Positions 9,653-19,734 are shown, counted from the first letter of the stretch. The stretch: 64,000 bases of DNA from Brachymonas denitrificans (GCF_907163135.1 NZ_CAJQUA010000001.1:201001-265000); one strand, 5' to 3'. Made by a program: numbers and translations. The notes: generated from the sequence alone by a model not told the origin.

Positions 9653-11629
9653 ATGGCCAGCAAAACACCCGATACCGCTTACTCCGAAGGTTCCATCCGC
9701 GTGCTCAAGGGGCTGGAGCCCGTCAAGCAGCGCCCCGGCATGTACACCCGCACCGACAACCCCCTGCATATCGTGCAGGAGGTGATCGACAACGCCGCCG
9801 ACGAGGCGCTGGCGGGCTTCGGCAGGAAGATCAAGGTGGTGCTGCACGAGGACCAGTCCATCACCATCGAGGACGATGGCCGCGGCATTCCCTTCGGCAT
9901 CCATCCGGAAGAGAACGCGCCAGTGCTGGAACTGGTGTTCAGCCGCCTGCATGCGGGCGGCAAGTTCGACAAGGGGCAGGGCGGGGCCTACAGCTTCTCG
10001 GGCGGCCTGCACGGCGTGGGGGTGAGCGTGACCAATGCGCTGTCCAGCCGCATGGAAGTGACCAGCTACCGCGAAGGCCAGGTGGCAACCATGGTGTTCT
10101 CGCATGGGGATGTGATCGAGCCGCTCAGCGTGCGCAGCGCCGTGGCCGGAGACCGCAAGCAGGGCACGACGGTGCGCGTCTGGCCCGAGCCGAAGTATTT
10201 TGAAAGCTCTGCGTTGCCCTGGGCCGAACTGGTGCACCTGCTGCGCAGCAAGGCGGTGCTGATGGCCGGCGTGAGCGTCTGGCTCAGCAACGAGAAGACG
10301 CGCGAGCAGCTGCAGTGGCAGTACAAGGGCGGCCTGCGCGACTACCTGATGCAGGAGCTGCCGGCCGACCCGATGTTTCCGTTGTTCGAAGGCGAGCAGT
10401 ATGCGGACAACAGCGAACAGTTCTCCGATGGCGAAGGCGCGGCCTGGTGCGTGGCCTTTACCGAAGAAGGCACTCCGGTGCGCGAGAGCTATGTCAACCT
10501 GATTCCCACGCCGGCCGGCGGCACGCACGACAGCGGTCTGCGCGACGGCCTGTTCCAGGCGGTCAAGAGTTTCATCGATCTGCACGCGCTGCTGCCCAAG
10601 GGCGTCAAGCTGATGCCGGAGGACGTGTTTGCCCGTGCCAGCTTCGTGCTCTCGGCCAAGGTGCTCGATCCGCAGTTCCAGGGCCAGATCAAGGAAAAGC
10701 TGAACTCGCGCGATGCCGTCAAACTGGTGTCGGGCTTTGTGCGCCCTTCGCTGGAGCTGTGGCTGAATGAGCATGTGGACTACGGCCGCAAGCTGGCCGA
10801 GATCGTGATCAAGGCGGCGCAATCGCGCCAGCGCGCCGGCCAGAAGGTGGAAAAGCGCAAGGGCAGCGGCGTGGCCGTGTTGCCGGGCAAGCTGACCGAT
10901 TGCGAGAGCCGCGACATCCGTGACAACGAGATGTTCCTGGTGGAAGGCGACAGCGCCGGCGGCAGCGCCAAGATGGGGCGCGACAAGGAAACCCAGGCCG
11001 TGCTGCCGCTGCGCGGCAAGGTGCTCAACACCTGGGAAGTGGAGCGCGACCGCCTGTTTGCCAATACCGAGATCCACGATATTTCCGTCGCCATCGGTGT
11101 CGATCCGCACGGGCCGGACGACAAGCCCGATCTGTCCAATCTGCGTTACGGCAAAGTGTGTATTTTGAGCGACGCCGATGTGGATGGTTCGCATATTCAG
11201 GTACTTTTGCTCACACTGTTTTTCCGCCATTTCCCTAAACTGATAGAGGCAGGCCATGTATATGTGGCCCGGCCGCCGCTGTTCCGGGTGGATGCACCCG
11301 CGCGCGGCAAGAAACCGGCCGCCAAACATTACGCGCTGGACGAGGCCGAATTGCAGGCCATCCTGGAAAAACTGCGCAAGGATGGCGTGGCGGAAGGCAA
11401 ATGGACCATCTCCCGCTTCAAGGGGCTGGGAGAGATGACGGCCGAACAGCTCTGGGAAACCACGCTGAATCCGGATACGCGCAGGCTGTTACAGGTGCAG
11501 CTGGGAACTATGGACTGGCTGCAGACCCAAATCACCATGTCCAAACTCATGGGCAAGGGCGAGGCCGCGGCGCGCCGCGAGCTGATGGAACTGCATGGCG
11601 ATGCCATGGAACTTGAACTGGATATCTGA
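9653..11629 (+). CDS. parE: DNA topoisomerase IV subunit B
   Basis: A 658-residue ATPase subunit of topoisomerase IV, which decatenates daughter chromosomes with ParC. The GHKL ATPase motifs are present: VIDNAADEALAGF, DDGRGIPFGIHP and the glycine-rich GGLHGVGVSVTNALS. The TOPRIM part follows with LVEGDSAGGSAK and ILSDADVDGSHI. The length suits ParE rather than GyrB, which in this lineage carries a longer C-terminal insert. Its partner parC is 1.2 kb downstream, separated by a lytic transglycosylase gene that begins at the very next base after the parE stop. Confidence 0.96.
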   Translation: MASKTPDTAYSEGSIRVLKGLEPVKQRPGMYTRTDNPLHIVQEVIDNAADEALAGFGRKIKVVLHEDQSITIEDDGRGIPFGIHPEENAPVLELVFSRLHAGGKFDKGQGGAYSFSGGLHGVGVSVTNALSSRMEVTSYREGQVATMVFSHGDVIEPLSVRSAVAGDRKQGTTVRVWPEPKYFESSALPWAELVHLLRSKAVLMAGVSVWLSNEKTREQLQWQYKGGLRDYLMQELPADPMFPLFEGEQYADNSEQFSDGEGAAWCVAFTEEGTPVRESYVNLIPTPAGGTHDSGLRDGLFQAVKSFIDLHALLPKGVKLMPEDVFARASFVLSAKVLDPQFQGQIKEKLNSRDAVKLVSGFVRPSLELWLNEHVDYGRKLAEIVIKAAQSRQRAGQKVEKRKGSGVAVLPGKLTDCESRDIRDNEMFLVEGDSAGGSAKMGRDKETQAVLPLRGKVLNTWEVERDRLFANTEIHDISVAIGVDPHGPDDKPDLSNLRYGKVCILSDADVDGSHIQVLLLTLFFRHFPKLIEAGHVYVARPPLFRVDAPARGKKPAAKHYALDEAELQAILEKLRKDGVAEGKWTISRFKGLGEMTAEQLWETTLNPDTRRLLQVQLGTMDWLQTQITMSKLMGKGEAAARRELMELHGDAMELELDI

Positions 11630-12697
11630 ATGAAGCAACTCCGCGGTGGTTTTCTCCTGCTGGCGCTGGCTGTGGGCAGCATGCTGCCCCTGGCCGCGCA
11701 GGCGGACGTGTGGGGCTATGTCGACGAGAACGGCATGACGCACTTCGCCGAGAAGAAGCTGGATGCGCGCTACCAGCTCTATTTCAAGACCGAGAGCTTC
11801 AAGTTCGATCCGCGCAAGGCGACGGTGATGGCCTCTTCCGGCCGCGGTGCCCGCAGCGCCGGTGCAGTTGGTCTGGTCTACAACCCCCGGGCGGATTCGG
11901 CGGCTGGCACCAAGGCACAGCGTCTGGTGGCGCTGATCAACCATTCGGGCGCCTACCGCAATGTGAGCAAGCACATGCAGCGCGAAGCGGCGCGCACGGG
12001 TGTGGATTTCGAGCTGATCAAGGCGGTGGCTGCGGCGGAGTCCGGTTTCAACAGCAGCGCGGTATCGAGCGCGGGCGCGGTGGGCCTGATGCAGATCATG
12101 CCGGCCACGGCGCGTGACATGGGCGTGCAGTCCGACGAGCGCTATACGGTGGAGCAGAAGCTGACCGATCCGTCCCTGAACGTCAAGCTGGGCACACGCT
12201 ACCTGAAGTTCCTGATGAACAAATTCCCGGGCCGCCTGGATCTGGCGGTGGCTGCCTATAACGCCGGCCACGGAGCGGTGCAGCGTGCCGGCTACGCCGT
12301 GCCGCGCTATACCGAAACGCAGAATTACGTGCGCACGGTGCTGGCCATCTACCAGACGCTGAAGCCGGGTGCGGCCGGTGCCACGGCCTATGCGGGTGTC
12401 ACGCCGATTCCGCTGGCGCGCAATCCGAAGAGCAATGGCCGCGTCAGCATGACGCTGGCGGGCTCCAGGGCCAAGACGCCGCCGGCGGTGCCGAACCCGG
12501 TGGTGCTGACTTCGCACCAGACGCCGCAGACCGTGGCGCTTGCCAAGGATGTGGCCGACAAGGCCGAGGCGCCGAGCGCCATGGATACGGTGGCCAGCAA
12601 GGTGACCGTGGCCGAGGCGGCACCGGTACCGGCGAACATCGTGGGCGACGATGTGGTGATCAAGGATCCCACCGACCTCACGCCGCCAATTCACTGA
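11630..12697 (+). CDS. Lytic transglycosylase with N-terminal DUF4124-like domain
   Basis: A 355-residue exported protein that probably cleaves peptidoglycan glycan strands. A signal peptide (residues 1-25, ending AQA) precedes a DUF4124-like segment (DVWGYVDENGMTHF). The SLT domain follows, with catalytic glutamate in AAAESGFNSSAVS, GAVGLMQIMPATA, and NAGHGAVQRAG. The C-terminal 100 residues are Ala/Pro/Val-rich and probably disordered. The ATG abuts the parE TGA with no spacer, so translation is likely coupled. An intrinsic terminator follows the stop. Confidence 0.88.
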   Translation: MKQLRGGFLLLALAVGSMLPLAAQADVWGYVDENGMTHFAEKKLDARYQLYFKTESFKFDPRKATVMASSGRGARSAGAVGLVYNPRADSAAGTKAQRLVALINHSGAYRNVSKHMQREAARTGVDFELIKAVAAAESGFNSSAVSSAGAVGLMQIMPATARDMGVQSDERYTVEQKLTDPSLNVKLGTRYLKFLMNKFPGRLDLAVAAYNAGHGAVQRAGYAVPRYTETQNYVRTVLAIYQTLKPGAAGATAYAGVTPIPLARNPKSNGRVSMTLAGSRAKTPPAVPNPVVLTSHQTPQTVALAKDVADKAEAPSAMDTVASKVTVAEAAPVPANIVGDDVVIKDPTDLTPPIH

Positions 12698-12713
12698 AAG
12701 CACCGAGCCGGAC

Positions 12714-12743
12714 GCCCGTTGCCAGAAGCGACGGGCTTTTTTT
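12714..12743 (+). terminator. Intrinsic terminator of the parE-transglycosylase unit
   Basis: GCCCGTTGC (12714-12722) and GCGACGGGC (12728-12736) pair over 9 bp with one G-U, with loop CAGAA, followed by seven T residues. Confidence 0.85.
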
Positions 12744-12873
12744 CGGGCTGATCCTTGCTCGCGCCGCCCTTGTTTGCCGACGCGCAGCTGCTGGCAAAAT
12801 GGATGCCATACACCAGCGCGGAACACAGGGGCCACAGCTTCCGTTTTCGCGCCCAGACTATTGCTGACCCTGC

Positions 12874-15237
12874 ATGACCATCCCCGACGATCTTCCGCTG
12901 CCCGAATCCGCGCCTGCGCTGCCGCAGGACGACAACCCCAACCTCGCCGAATATGCCCAGCGCGCCTATCTCGAATACGCGCTGAGCGTGGTCAAGGGCC
13001 GTGCGCTGCCCGATGTGTGCGATGGCCAGAAGCCGGTGCAGCGCCGCATCCTGTATGCCATGGACCGCATGGGACTGTCCTTTGGCGGCAGCAATGGCGC
13101 CGCCGGGGCCAAGCCGGTCAAGAGCGCGCGCGTGGTGGGCGATGTGCTGGGTCGCTTCCATCCGCACAGCGATCAGGCCGCCTACGACGCGCTGGTGCGC
13201 ATGGCGCAGGATTTTTCGCAGCGCTATCCGCTGATCGACGGCCAGGGCAACTTCGGTTCGCGCGACGGCGATGGGGCTGCCGCCATGCGCTACACCGAGG
13301 CGCGTCTGTCGAAGATTGCCACGCTGCTGCTGGACGAGATCGACCAGGGCACGGTGGACTTTGTACCCAACTATGACGGATCCACGCAGGAGCCGGCGCA
13401 GTTGCCGGCGCGCCTGCCGTTTGCGCTGCTCAATGGCGCCAGCGGCATTGCCGTGGGCATGGCGACCGAAATTCCCAGCCACAACCTGCGCGAAGTGGCC
13501 GATGCCTGCGTGGCGCTGGTCAAGAACCCGAAGCTGCCGGAAGATGAGCTGCTCGCATTGCTGCCGGGACCGGATTTTCCGGGCGGCGGGCAGATCATCA
13601 GCAGCCCGTCGGATATTGCCGATGCCTACCGCAGCGGCCGGGGCAGTCTCAAGGTGCGCGCGCGCTGGACGATCGAGGATCTGGCACGCGGGCAGTGGCA
13701 GCTGGTGGTCAATGAATTGCCGCCCAACGTCAGCGCGCAGAAGGTGCTGGAAGAGATCGAGGAGCTGACCAATCCCAAAGTCAAGTCCGGCAAGAAGGCG
13801 TTGAGCCAGGACCAGTTGCAGCTCAAGGCCAGCGTGCTGGCAGTGCTCGATGGCGTGCGCGACGAATCGAGCAAGGAAGCGGCGGTGCGCCTGGTGTTCG
13901 AGCCCAAGAGCCGCACCGTGAGCCAGCAGGACCTGATCACCACGCTGCTGGCGCAGACCAGTCTGGAAACCACGGCACCGGTCAACCTGACTTCGGTCGG
14001 CATCGACGGCAAGCCGGTGCAGAAATCGCTGCGCGAGATGCTGGAAGAGTGGATCAGCTTCCGCCAGAACACCATCACGCGCCGCAGCCAGCATCGCCTG
14101 GGCAAGGTGCTGGACCGCATCCACATTCTCGAAGGCCGGCAGATCGTGCTGCTGAACATCGACGAGGTGATCCGCATCATCCGCGAGAGCGACGAGCCCA
14201 AGCCGGCGCTGATGGAGGCGTTCAAGCTGACCGATCGTCAGGCCGAGGACATCCTGGAAATCCGCTTGCGCCAGTTGGCGCGGCTGGAAGCGATCAGGAT
14301 CGAGCAGGAACTCAAGGAGCTGCGGGCCGAGCAGGCCAGACTGGGAGACATTCTGGGCAGCCCGGCCAGCCTGCGCCGTCTGATGGTGAAGGAAATCGAG
14401 GCAGATGCGAAGAATTTCGGCGACGAACGTCGCACGCTGATCCAGCACGAGAAGCGCGTGGTGGCCGAGGTGCGCGTGGTGGACGAGCCGGTGACGGTGG
14501 TGATCAGCGAGAAGGGCTGGGTGCGCGCGCGCACCGGGCACGGCCATGAGCCGGGCAGCTTTGCCTTCAAGGCCGGCGACGGGCTTTATAGCACCTTCGA
14601 ATGCCGCACGGTGGACCAGCTGATTGCCTTCGGCAGCAACGGGCGCGTGTACAGCGTGCCGGTGGCCAGCCTGCCGGGCGCGCGGGGCGATGGCCAGCCG
14701 GTGCAGACGCTGATCGAGTTGGAAAAGGGCACGCAACTGCTGCATTACTTTGCCGGGCCGCTGCAGGCGCAATTGCTGCTGAGCAGCAGCGGGGGCTATG
14801 GCTTTCTGGCGCAGGTGGAGCACATGCTGTCGCGCCAGCGCGGCGGCAAGGCCTTTATCGGCTGCAACGAGGGCGAGACTGTGTGTGCGCCCTCGCATGT
14901 GGCGGGCAGCAGCGGCAGCGTGGCGCTGCCGGAAGCGACGCACGTGGCCTGCGCCAGTGCGGGCGGCCGTCTGCTGACCTTTGCCCTGAGCGAGTTGCGC
15001 CAGATGCCCAAGGGCGGCCGCGGCCTGATGCTGATGGGGCTGGACGACAAGGACACGCTGGTGGGCGCTGCCGCCTACACGCGCAGCATCCGTGTGGAAG
15101 GCACTGGGCGTGGCGGCAAGGAGCGCGAGGAAGTGCTGGAAATCCGCTCGCTCAACAACGCCGCTGCCGCGCGCGGGCGCAAGGGCAAGGCGGCGAACTG
15201 GGGCTTCAAGCCGCAGCGCATTGCGCGGGTGGAGTGA
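12874..15237 (+). CDS. parC: DNA topoisomerase IV subunit A
   Basis: A 787-residue breakage-reunion subunit. The active-site tyrosine is in [11 protein letters not shown], preceded by [13 protein letters not shown], and the C-terminal part forms the ParC beta-propeller. In the quinolone-resistance-determining region the motif reads [10 protein letters not shown], where enterobacterial and neisserial proteins have HPHGDSxxYE. The codons are cat ccg cac agc gat cag. Whether this is normal for the lineage cannot be decided here. No Shine-Dalgarno sequence is obvious before the ATG. rsuA follows after 6 bp. Confidence 0.96.
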   Translation: MTIPDDLPLPESAPALPQDDNPNLAEYAQRAYLEYALSVVKGRALPDVCDGQKPVQRRILYAMDRMGLSFGGSNGAAGAKPVKSARVVGDVLGRFHPHSDQAAYDALVRMAQDFSQRYPLIDGQGNFGSRDGDGAAAMRYTEARLSKIATLLLDEIDQGTVDFVPNYDGSTQEPAQLPARLPFALLNGASGIAVGMATEIPSHNLREVADACVALVKNPKLPEDELLALLPGPDFPGGGQIISSPSDIADAYRSGRGSLKVRARWTIEDLARGQWQLVVNELPPNVSAQKVLEEIEELTNPKVKSGKKALSQDQLQLKASVLAVLDGVRDESSKEAAVRLVFEPKSRTVSQQDLITTLLAQTSLETTAPVNLTSVGIDGKPVQKSLREMLEEWISFRQNTITRRSQHRLGKVLDRIHILEGRQIVLLNIDEVIRIIRESDEPKPALMEAFKLTDRQAEDILEIRLRQLARLEAIRIEQELKELRAEQARLGDILGSPASLRRLMVKEIEADAKNFGDERRTLIQHEKRVVAEVRVVDEPVTVVISEKGWVRARTGHGHEPGSFAFKAGDGLYSTFECRTVDQLIAFGSNGRVYSVPVASLPGARGDGQPVQTLIELEKGTQLLHYFAGPLQAQLLLSSSGGYGFLAQVEHMLSRQRGGKAFIGCNEGETVCAPSHVAGSSGSVALPEATHVACASAGGRLLTFALSELRQMPKGGRGLMLMGLDDKDTLVGAAAYTRSIRVEGTGRGGKEREEVLEIRSLNNAAAARGRKGKAANWGFKPQRIARVE

Positions 15238-15243
15238 GCGGCC

Positions 15244-15990
15244 ATGAGCAGACCGGTCATCCTCACTCTCTCCGACATGCTGTTTACCCAGGGCTTTGGC
15301 ACGCGCCGGGTCTGTGCCGGGCTGGTGCAGCAGGGGCTGGTGCAGCTGGAGGGCGCCACCATCACCGATGCCTTGCACGATGTGGAAGTGCGCGAAGGAC
15401 TGCCTTTTGCCGTGCAGGGCCAGGCCTGGGAATACCATGCTCCGGCTTATGTGCTGCTGCACAAGCCGGCCGGCACCGAGTGCTCGCAGAAGCCCTCGGC
15501 CTGGCCCAGCATCTACACGCTGCTGCCGACACCGCTGCGCCAGCGCCCGCAGAAGGGCGCCGTGCAAGGTGTGCAGGCCATCGGCCGGCTGGATCAGGAC
15601 ACTACCGGCCTGCTGATCCTGACCGACGACGGCAAGCTGATCCACCGCATGGCATCGCCCAGGCACCACGTGCCGAAGGTCTACCAGGTGACGTGCAAAC
15701 ACCCCGTCGAGGCACGCCAGGTGCAGCGCCTGCTGGACGGCGTGGTGCTGGATGACGACCCGAGGCCGGTGAAGGCAGCGGCCTGCGAGCAGACTGGCGA
15801 GCACACGCTGGACCTGACCCTGACCGAAGGCAAGTACCACCAGGTCAAGCGCATGCTGGCGGCTGTCGGCAATCGCGTGGAAGGGCTGCACCGCAGCCGC
15901 ATCGGCGCGCTGGAGCTGCCGCCCGATCTGGCGCCCGGGCAGTGGCGCTGGCTGGCTCCCGAACAGCTGGCTGCGCTGACGACCCGATAA
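15244..15990 (+). CDS. rsuA: 16S rRNA pseudouridine(516) synthase, RsuA family
   Basis: A 248-residue enzyme that isomerises a uridine in small-subunit rRNA. An S4-like N-terminus (FGTRRVCAGLVQQGLVQLEG) precedes the synthase domain with catalytic D117 in GRLDQDTTGLLILTDDG. SPRHHVPKVY and GKYHQVKRMLAAVGN match RsuA closely, rather than the large-subunit synthases RluB/E/F. It lies 6 bp after parC and is probably cotranscribed with it. Confidence 0.9.
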   Translation: MSRPVILTLSDMLFTQGFGTRRVCAGLVQQGLVQLEGATITDALHDVEVREGLPFAVQGQAWEYHAPAYVLLHKPAGTECSQKPSAWPSIYTLLPTPLRQRPQKGAVQGVQAIGRLDQDTTGLLILTDDGKLIHRMASPRHHVPKVYQVTCKHPVEARQVQRLLDGVVLDDDPRPVKAAACEQTGEHTLDLTLTEGKYHQVKRMLAAVGNRVEGLHRSRIGALELPPDLAPGQWRWLAPEQLAALTTR

Positions 15991-16070
15991 ACCCGACTGC
16001 GCCGATGCCGCCCGTCGAAAACGCTGCCGGCTGCCGCGCACTGTCACACTGACTTGCTACACTGCATGCC

Positions 16071-17024
16071 ATGAAAATCATGCTGGATGCCTTCTGGCGC
16101 GCGGTGGCCTACTGCCTGCATCCGCGCGTTATCCTGCTCTCCCTGCTGCCGCTGCTGCTGATGGTGCTGGCGGGCCTGGCCTTTGCCCAGTGGGGCTGGT
16201 GGCCGGTGGTGGATGCGGTGCGTCTTTGGCTGGATGGCACGGCGGTACAGACCGTGATCGACCAGGGCTTCGACTGGCTGGGCGTGCCGCAATTCAAGTC
16301 GGTGGTGCCGGCGCTGGTGGTGGTGGTGCTGGTGACGCCGCTGATCGTGATCCTCTCGCTGCTGGCGGTGGCCACATTGATGACGCCGGCGCTGGTGAAG
16401 ATGGTGGGGGCACGCCGCTTTCCCGATCTCGAGCGTCGCCACGGAGCCGGCTTTTTCGGCAGCCTGGGCTGGTCGCTCGGCCACACGCTGCTGGCGCTGA
16501 TGCTGCTGATGGTGAGCATTCCACTCTGGTTTCTTCCTCCCCTGATGCTGGTGGTGCCGCCGCTGATCTGGGGCTGGCTGACCTATCGCGTGATGAGTTT
16601 CGACGCCTGGGCCGAGCACGCCAGCAGGCAGGAGCGCCGTGCCCTGATGCAGCGCCATCGACTGGAACTGCTGACCATGGGCATCGTCACCGGCCTGCTG
16701 GGCGCTGCGCCGAGCGTGGTGTGGGCTTCGGCGGCGGTGTTCATTGCCGCTTTCGTGGTGCTGATTCCGGCGGCAATCTGGATTTATGCGCTGGTGTTTG
16801 CCTTCTCTTCGCTCTGGTTCAGCCACTTCTGCCTGCAGGCCCTGCAGCAGTTGCGGCAGGAGCAGGAATCCGGCTACCGCGGCTCGACTGGCGTGCAGAC
16901 CACGCTGGATGTACAGGCACGCGAAGTCGGGCGTGCGTCCGCCACCGGCGCCGGAGAGTCCGCGGCCCTGCCGCCTGCTGCCGTGCCAGGCCCTACTGAC
17001 ACTGCCAACAGGGAGGTTTCGTGA
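16071..17024 (+). CDS. EI24/CysZ-type integral membrane protein
   Basis: A 317-residue membrane protein with about six hydrophobic segments. These include helices at residues 20-45 and 78-105, two closely spaced ones near WSLGHTLLALMLLMVSIPLWFL, and a pair near 205-255. The arrangement and short motifs (LSLLPLLLM, YRVMSFDAWAEHAS) match the EI24 domain family, which includes the sulfate transporter CysZ; sulfate transport is not implied here because no cys genes are near. The C-terminal 50 residues are polar. A -10-like TACACT ends 7 bases before the ATG. The stop overlaps the next start (GTGA). Confidence 0.75.
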   Translation: MKIMLDAFWRAVAYCLHPRVILLSLLPLLLMVLAGLAFAQWGWWPVVDAVRLWLDGTAVQTVIDQGFDWLGVPQFKSVVPALVVVVLVTPLIVILSLLAVATLMTPALVKMVGARRFPDLERRHGAGFFGSLGWSLGHTLLALMLLMVSIPLWFLPPLMLVVPPLIWGWLTYRVMSFDAWAEHASRQERRALMQRHRLELLTMGIVTGLLGAAPSVVWASAAVFIAAFVVLIPAAIWIYALVFAFSSLWFSHFCLQALQQLRQEQESGYRGSTGVQTTLDVQAREVGRASATGAGESAALPPAAVPGPTDTANREVS

Positions 17025-17893
17025 ATTCCCCGACCCCGCTTGATCCGTCCGGCATCGTGCTGCCGTCCCCGCCCCCGCATGTCACGCTGCCACGCTTCGG
17101 TCTGCTGCTGGTGGGTGATGAACTGCTGTCCGGCCGCCGCTCCGACCAGCATCTGCCCAAGACCATCGAGTTGCTGGCCGCGCGCGGGCTGACGCTGTCC
17201 TATGTGCACATGGTGGGGGATGCGCGGGCCGATATCGCTGCGCAGTTGCGCCAGGTGCTGGCGAGTGGTGACGTGGTGTTCTCCTGTGGCGGCATTGGCG
17301 CCACACCCGATGACCAGACGCGCCAGGCCGCAGCCGAAGCGCTGGGGGTGCCACTGGTCCTGCAGCCGCAGGCGAAAGTGCTGATCGACCAGCGTTTTGC
17401 CGAGCTGGCGGAGCAAAAGGGCATCTCTTTCGAGCCCGAAAGCGCAGACCACCAGCAGCGCCTGCAGATGGGGGTATTTCCGCAGGGGGCGCAGATCGTG
17501 CCCAATCCCTACAACCGGATTCCGGGCTTTTCGGTCGGGCATGTGCATTTCTTCCCCGGCTTTCCTGCCATGGCCTGGCCCATGATGGAGTGGGTGCTCG
17601 ATACCTATTACGCGTTCTGGTTCGACCAGCGTGCCTGGGCCGAAAATGCGGTGGTGGTCAAGAACGCCTCGGAAGCCATGCTGACGCCGATGATGGAAGC
17701 GCTGGAGGCGCGTTATCCCGGCATCAGGGTGTTCAGCCTGCCCACGCTGCAGCACCCCGTGCATGGTCCCCATATCGATCTGGGGGTGAAAGGCGATCCG
17801 GCACAGGTGACGCAGGCCTTTGCCGAAATGATGGCGGGCTTGCGCAGCCTGGGTTGCGAACTCGGGCCGGTGCAGCATCCCGCAGCGCTGTAG
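17021..17893 (+). CDS. Molybdopterin-binding-fold protein, CinA N-terminal-like
   Basis: A 290-residue cytoplasmic protein with the MoCF-biosynthesis/CinA N-terminal fold. LLLVGDELLSGRRSDQ, VHMVGDARADIAAQL and FSCGGIGATPDDQTRQAAA are the conserved motifs. The usual CinA C-terminal deamidase domain is absent. The family is annotated as competence/damage-inducible, but the function of stand-alone N-terminal proteins is unclear. The GTG start overlaps the EI24 gene by 4 bases, indicating coupled translation. Confidence 0.8.
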   Translation: MNSPTPLDPSGIVLPSPPPHVTLPRFGLLLVGDELLSGRRSDQHLPKTIELLAARGLTLSYVHMVGDARADIAAQLRQVLASGDVVFSCGGIGATPDDQTRQAAAEALGVPLVLQPQAKVLIDQRFAELAEQKGISFEPESADHQQRLQMGVFPQGAQIVPNPYNRIPGFSVGHVHFFPGFPAMAWPMMEWVLDTYYAFWFDQRAWAENAVVVKNASEAMLTPMMEALEARYPGIRVFSLPTLQHPVHGPHIDLGVKGDPAQVTQAFAEMMAGLRSLGCELGPVQHPAAL

Positions 17894-17933
17894 GCACGGC
17901 TGGCGCCGGCATGGGGCAGCGTCCGACAAACTG

Positions 17934-17985
17934 TGCACCGATTGGGTGCATCTCCTTGGTTGCGCAAATGCACCAATTTGGTGCG
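17934..17985 (+). promoter_or_regulatory. Two NtrC-binding palindromes upstream of glnA
   Basis: TGCACCGATTGGGTGCA (17934-17950) and TGCACCAATTTGGTGCG (17969-17985) both fit the NtrC consensus TGCACY-N5-GGTGCA, and their centres are 35 bp apart. They lie about 230-260 bp upstream of the predicted sigma-54 start, the enhancer arrangement known from enterobacterial glnA. The remainder of 17894-18275 shows no gene. Confidence 0.88.
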
Positions 17986-18177
17986 ATGTCCTCCATTCGA
18001 CCGAAGCACGCGGCGGTTGCCCGCAATGCCGCCCGCGGCGCTCCGGGAAATTTTCTCGCGCCAGCGGCATTTCGCCCGGCCAAAGCATGCTCCGAAGGTG
18101 CACAATCACAGGCGAAACCTTTCTGTCACAGGAGCCGGGCTCGGTGGACAGGCACTGTTTCTGTTGGTCTTGAAAGT

Positions 18178-18194
18178 TGGCACGCTTCCTGCTT
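18178..18194 (+). promoter_or_regulatory. Sigma-54 promoter of glnA
   Basis: TGGCACGCTTCCTGCTT has the -24 GG and -12 GC dinucleotides exactly 10 bases apart and closely matches TGGCACG-N4-TTGC. The start would fall near 18204, about 70 bp before the glnA ATG. Confidence 0.88.
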
Positions 18195-18275
18195 GTATTG
18201 CTGTCAGACCCGGGAAGGTCGCCTGTATGCCAGACCGGATGACAACCTATACGTAACCTCTTGAGGAGAAACAGC

Positions 18276-19691
18276 ATGGCAAAGAACGTCGCTGATGTGA
18301 TGAAAATGGTCGAAGAAAACGAAGTCAAGTTCGTCGACTTCCGTTTCACCGATACGCGTGGCAAGGAACAGCACGTGACCGTGCCGATCTCCCACTTTGA
18401 CGAAGAAAAATTCAACGAGGGCCATGCCTTCGACGGTTCTTCCGTGGCCGGCTGGAAAGGCATCGAGGCGTCGGACATGCTGCTGATGCCCGATCCCAAC
18501 ACCGCCAACATCGACCCCTTCTTCGAAGAAACCACGCTGATTCTGAGCTGCGACGTGCTGGAACCGGGTGACGGCAAGGCCTATGACCGCGATCCGCGTT
18601 CCATCGCCAAGCGCGCCGAAGCCTACCTGAAGGCCTCCGGCCTGGGCGACACCGCCTACTTCGGTCCCGAACCCGAGTTCTTCATTTTCGACAACGTGCG
18701 CTGGAGCACCGAGCCGGGCAACACGTTCTACACCATCGACGAATACGAAGCGCCCTGGAACAGCGGCCGCCAGTTCGATGGTGGCAACAAGGGCCACCGT
18801 CCCACCACCAAGGGGGGCTACTTCCCCGTGCCCCCGGTCGACAGCACGCAGGACATGCGCGCCGAAATGGTGCTGATCCTCGAATCGCTGGGCATCCCGG
18901 TCGAGGTGTTCCACCACGAAGTGGCCGGTGCTGGCCAGAACGAGATCGGCACCAAGTTCAGCACGCTGGTGGAGCGCGCCGACTGGACGCAGCTGCAGAA
19001 GTACGTGATCTGGAACGTGGCCAACGCCTATGGCAAGACCGCCACCTTCATGCCCAAGCCCTACCACGGTGACAACGGCTCCGGCATGCACGTGCACCAG
19101 TCCGTGTGGAAGGACGGCAAGAACCTGTTCGCCGGCAACGGCTATGCCGGCCTCTCCGATTTCGCCCTGTACTACATCGGCGGCATCATCAAGCACGCCC
19201 GTGCCCTGAACGCCATCACCAACCCCGGCACCAACAGCTACAAGCGCCTGGTGCCGCACTTCGAGGCGCCGGTGAAGCTGGCCTATTCCAGCCGCAACCG
19301 TTCCGCTTCCATCCGCATCCCGCACGTGGCCAGCGACAAGGCACGCCGCGTCGAGGCCCGCTTCCCGGATCCGCTGATGAACCCCTACCTGGGCTTTGCG
19401 GCCCTGCTGATGGCCGGTCTGGACGGCGTGGAGAACAAGATCCATCCGGGCGAAGCCGCCACCAAGGACCTGTACCACCTGCCGCCGGAAGAGGACAAGC
19501 TGATCCCGACCGTGTGCCACAGCCTGGACCAGGCGCTGGAAGAGCTGGACAAGGACCGTGCCTTCCTGACCAAGGGCGGCGTGTTCTCCGACAGCATGCT
19601 CGATGCCTACATCGACCTGAAGATGACCGAAGTGAACCGTGTGCGCATCCAGGTGAACCCGGTGGAATTCGACATGTACTATTCGCTGTGA
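18276..19691 (+). CDS. glnA: Glutamine synthetase, type I (adenylylated form)
   Basis: A 471-residue enzyme that makes glutamine from glutamate, ammonia and ATP and acts as a dodecamer. GSI motifs are present: FDGSSVAGW, the ATP-binding [14 protein letters not shown], and the adenylylation loop tyrosine Y400 in [10 protein letters not shown], which marks the GlnE-regulated GSI-beta type. The ATG at 18276 has GAGGAG 7 bases upstream. Transcription is expected from the sigma-54 promoter with the upstream NtrC enhancer. ntrB and ntrC follow on the same strand, after a terminator and one small gene. Confidence 0.98.
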   Translation: MAKNVADVMKMVEENEVKFVDFRFTDTRGKEQHVTVPISHFDEEKFNEGHAFDGSSVAGWKGIEASDMLLMPDPNTANIDPFFEETTLILSCDVLEPGDGKAYDRDPRSIAKRAEAYLKASGLGDTAYFGPEPEFFIFDNVRWSTEPGNTFYTIDEYEAPWNSGRQFDGGNKGHRPTTKGGYFPVPPVDSTQDMRAEMVLILESLGIPVEVFHHEVAGAGQNEIGTKFSTLVERADWTQLQKYVIWNVANAYGKTATFMPKPYHGDNGSGMHVHQSVWKDGKNLFAGNGYAGLSDFALYYIGGIIKHARALNAITNPGTNSYKRLVPHFEAPVKLAYSSRNRSASIRIPHVASDKARRVEARFPDPLMNPYLGFAALLMAGLDGVENKIHPGEAATKDLYHLPPEEDKLIPTVCHSLDQALEELDKDRAFLTKGGVFSDSMLDAYIDLKMTEVNRVRIQVNPVEFDMYYSL

Positions 19692-19710
19692 TGCAGTGAT
19701 GACCCCAGGA

Positions 19711-19734
19711 AAAGGCGGCTTCGGCCGCTTTTTT
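19711..19734 (+). terminator. Intrinsic terminator after glnA
   Basis: GCGGC-TTCG-GCCGC with flanking A/T pairs and six T residues, 20 bp after the glnA stop. It should separate most glnA transcripts from ntrBC. Confidence 0.9.

Noticed and set aside
12691-16047. A minus-strand open frame of about 1100 codons opposite parC and rsuA
   Set aside because: It is antisense to two clearly conserved genes. High GC at third positions suppresses stop codons on the opposite strand, and its translation is Arg/Ala/His/Gln-rich without any family motif.
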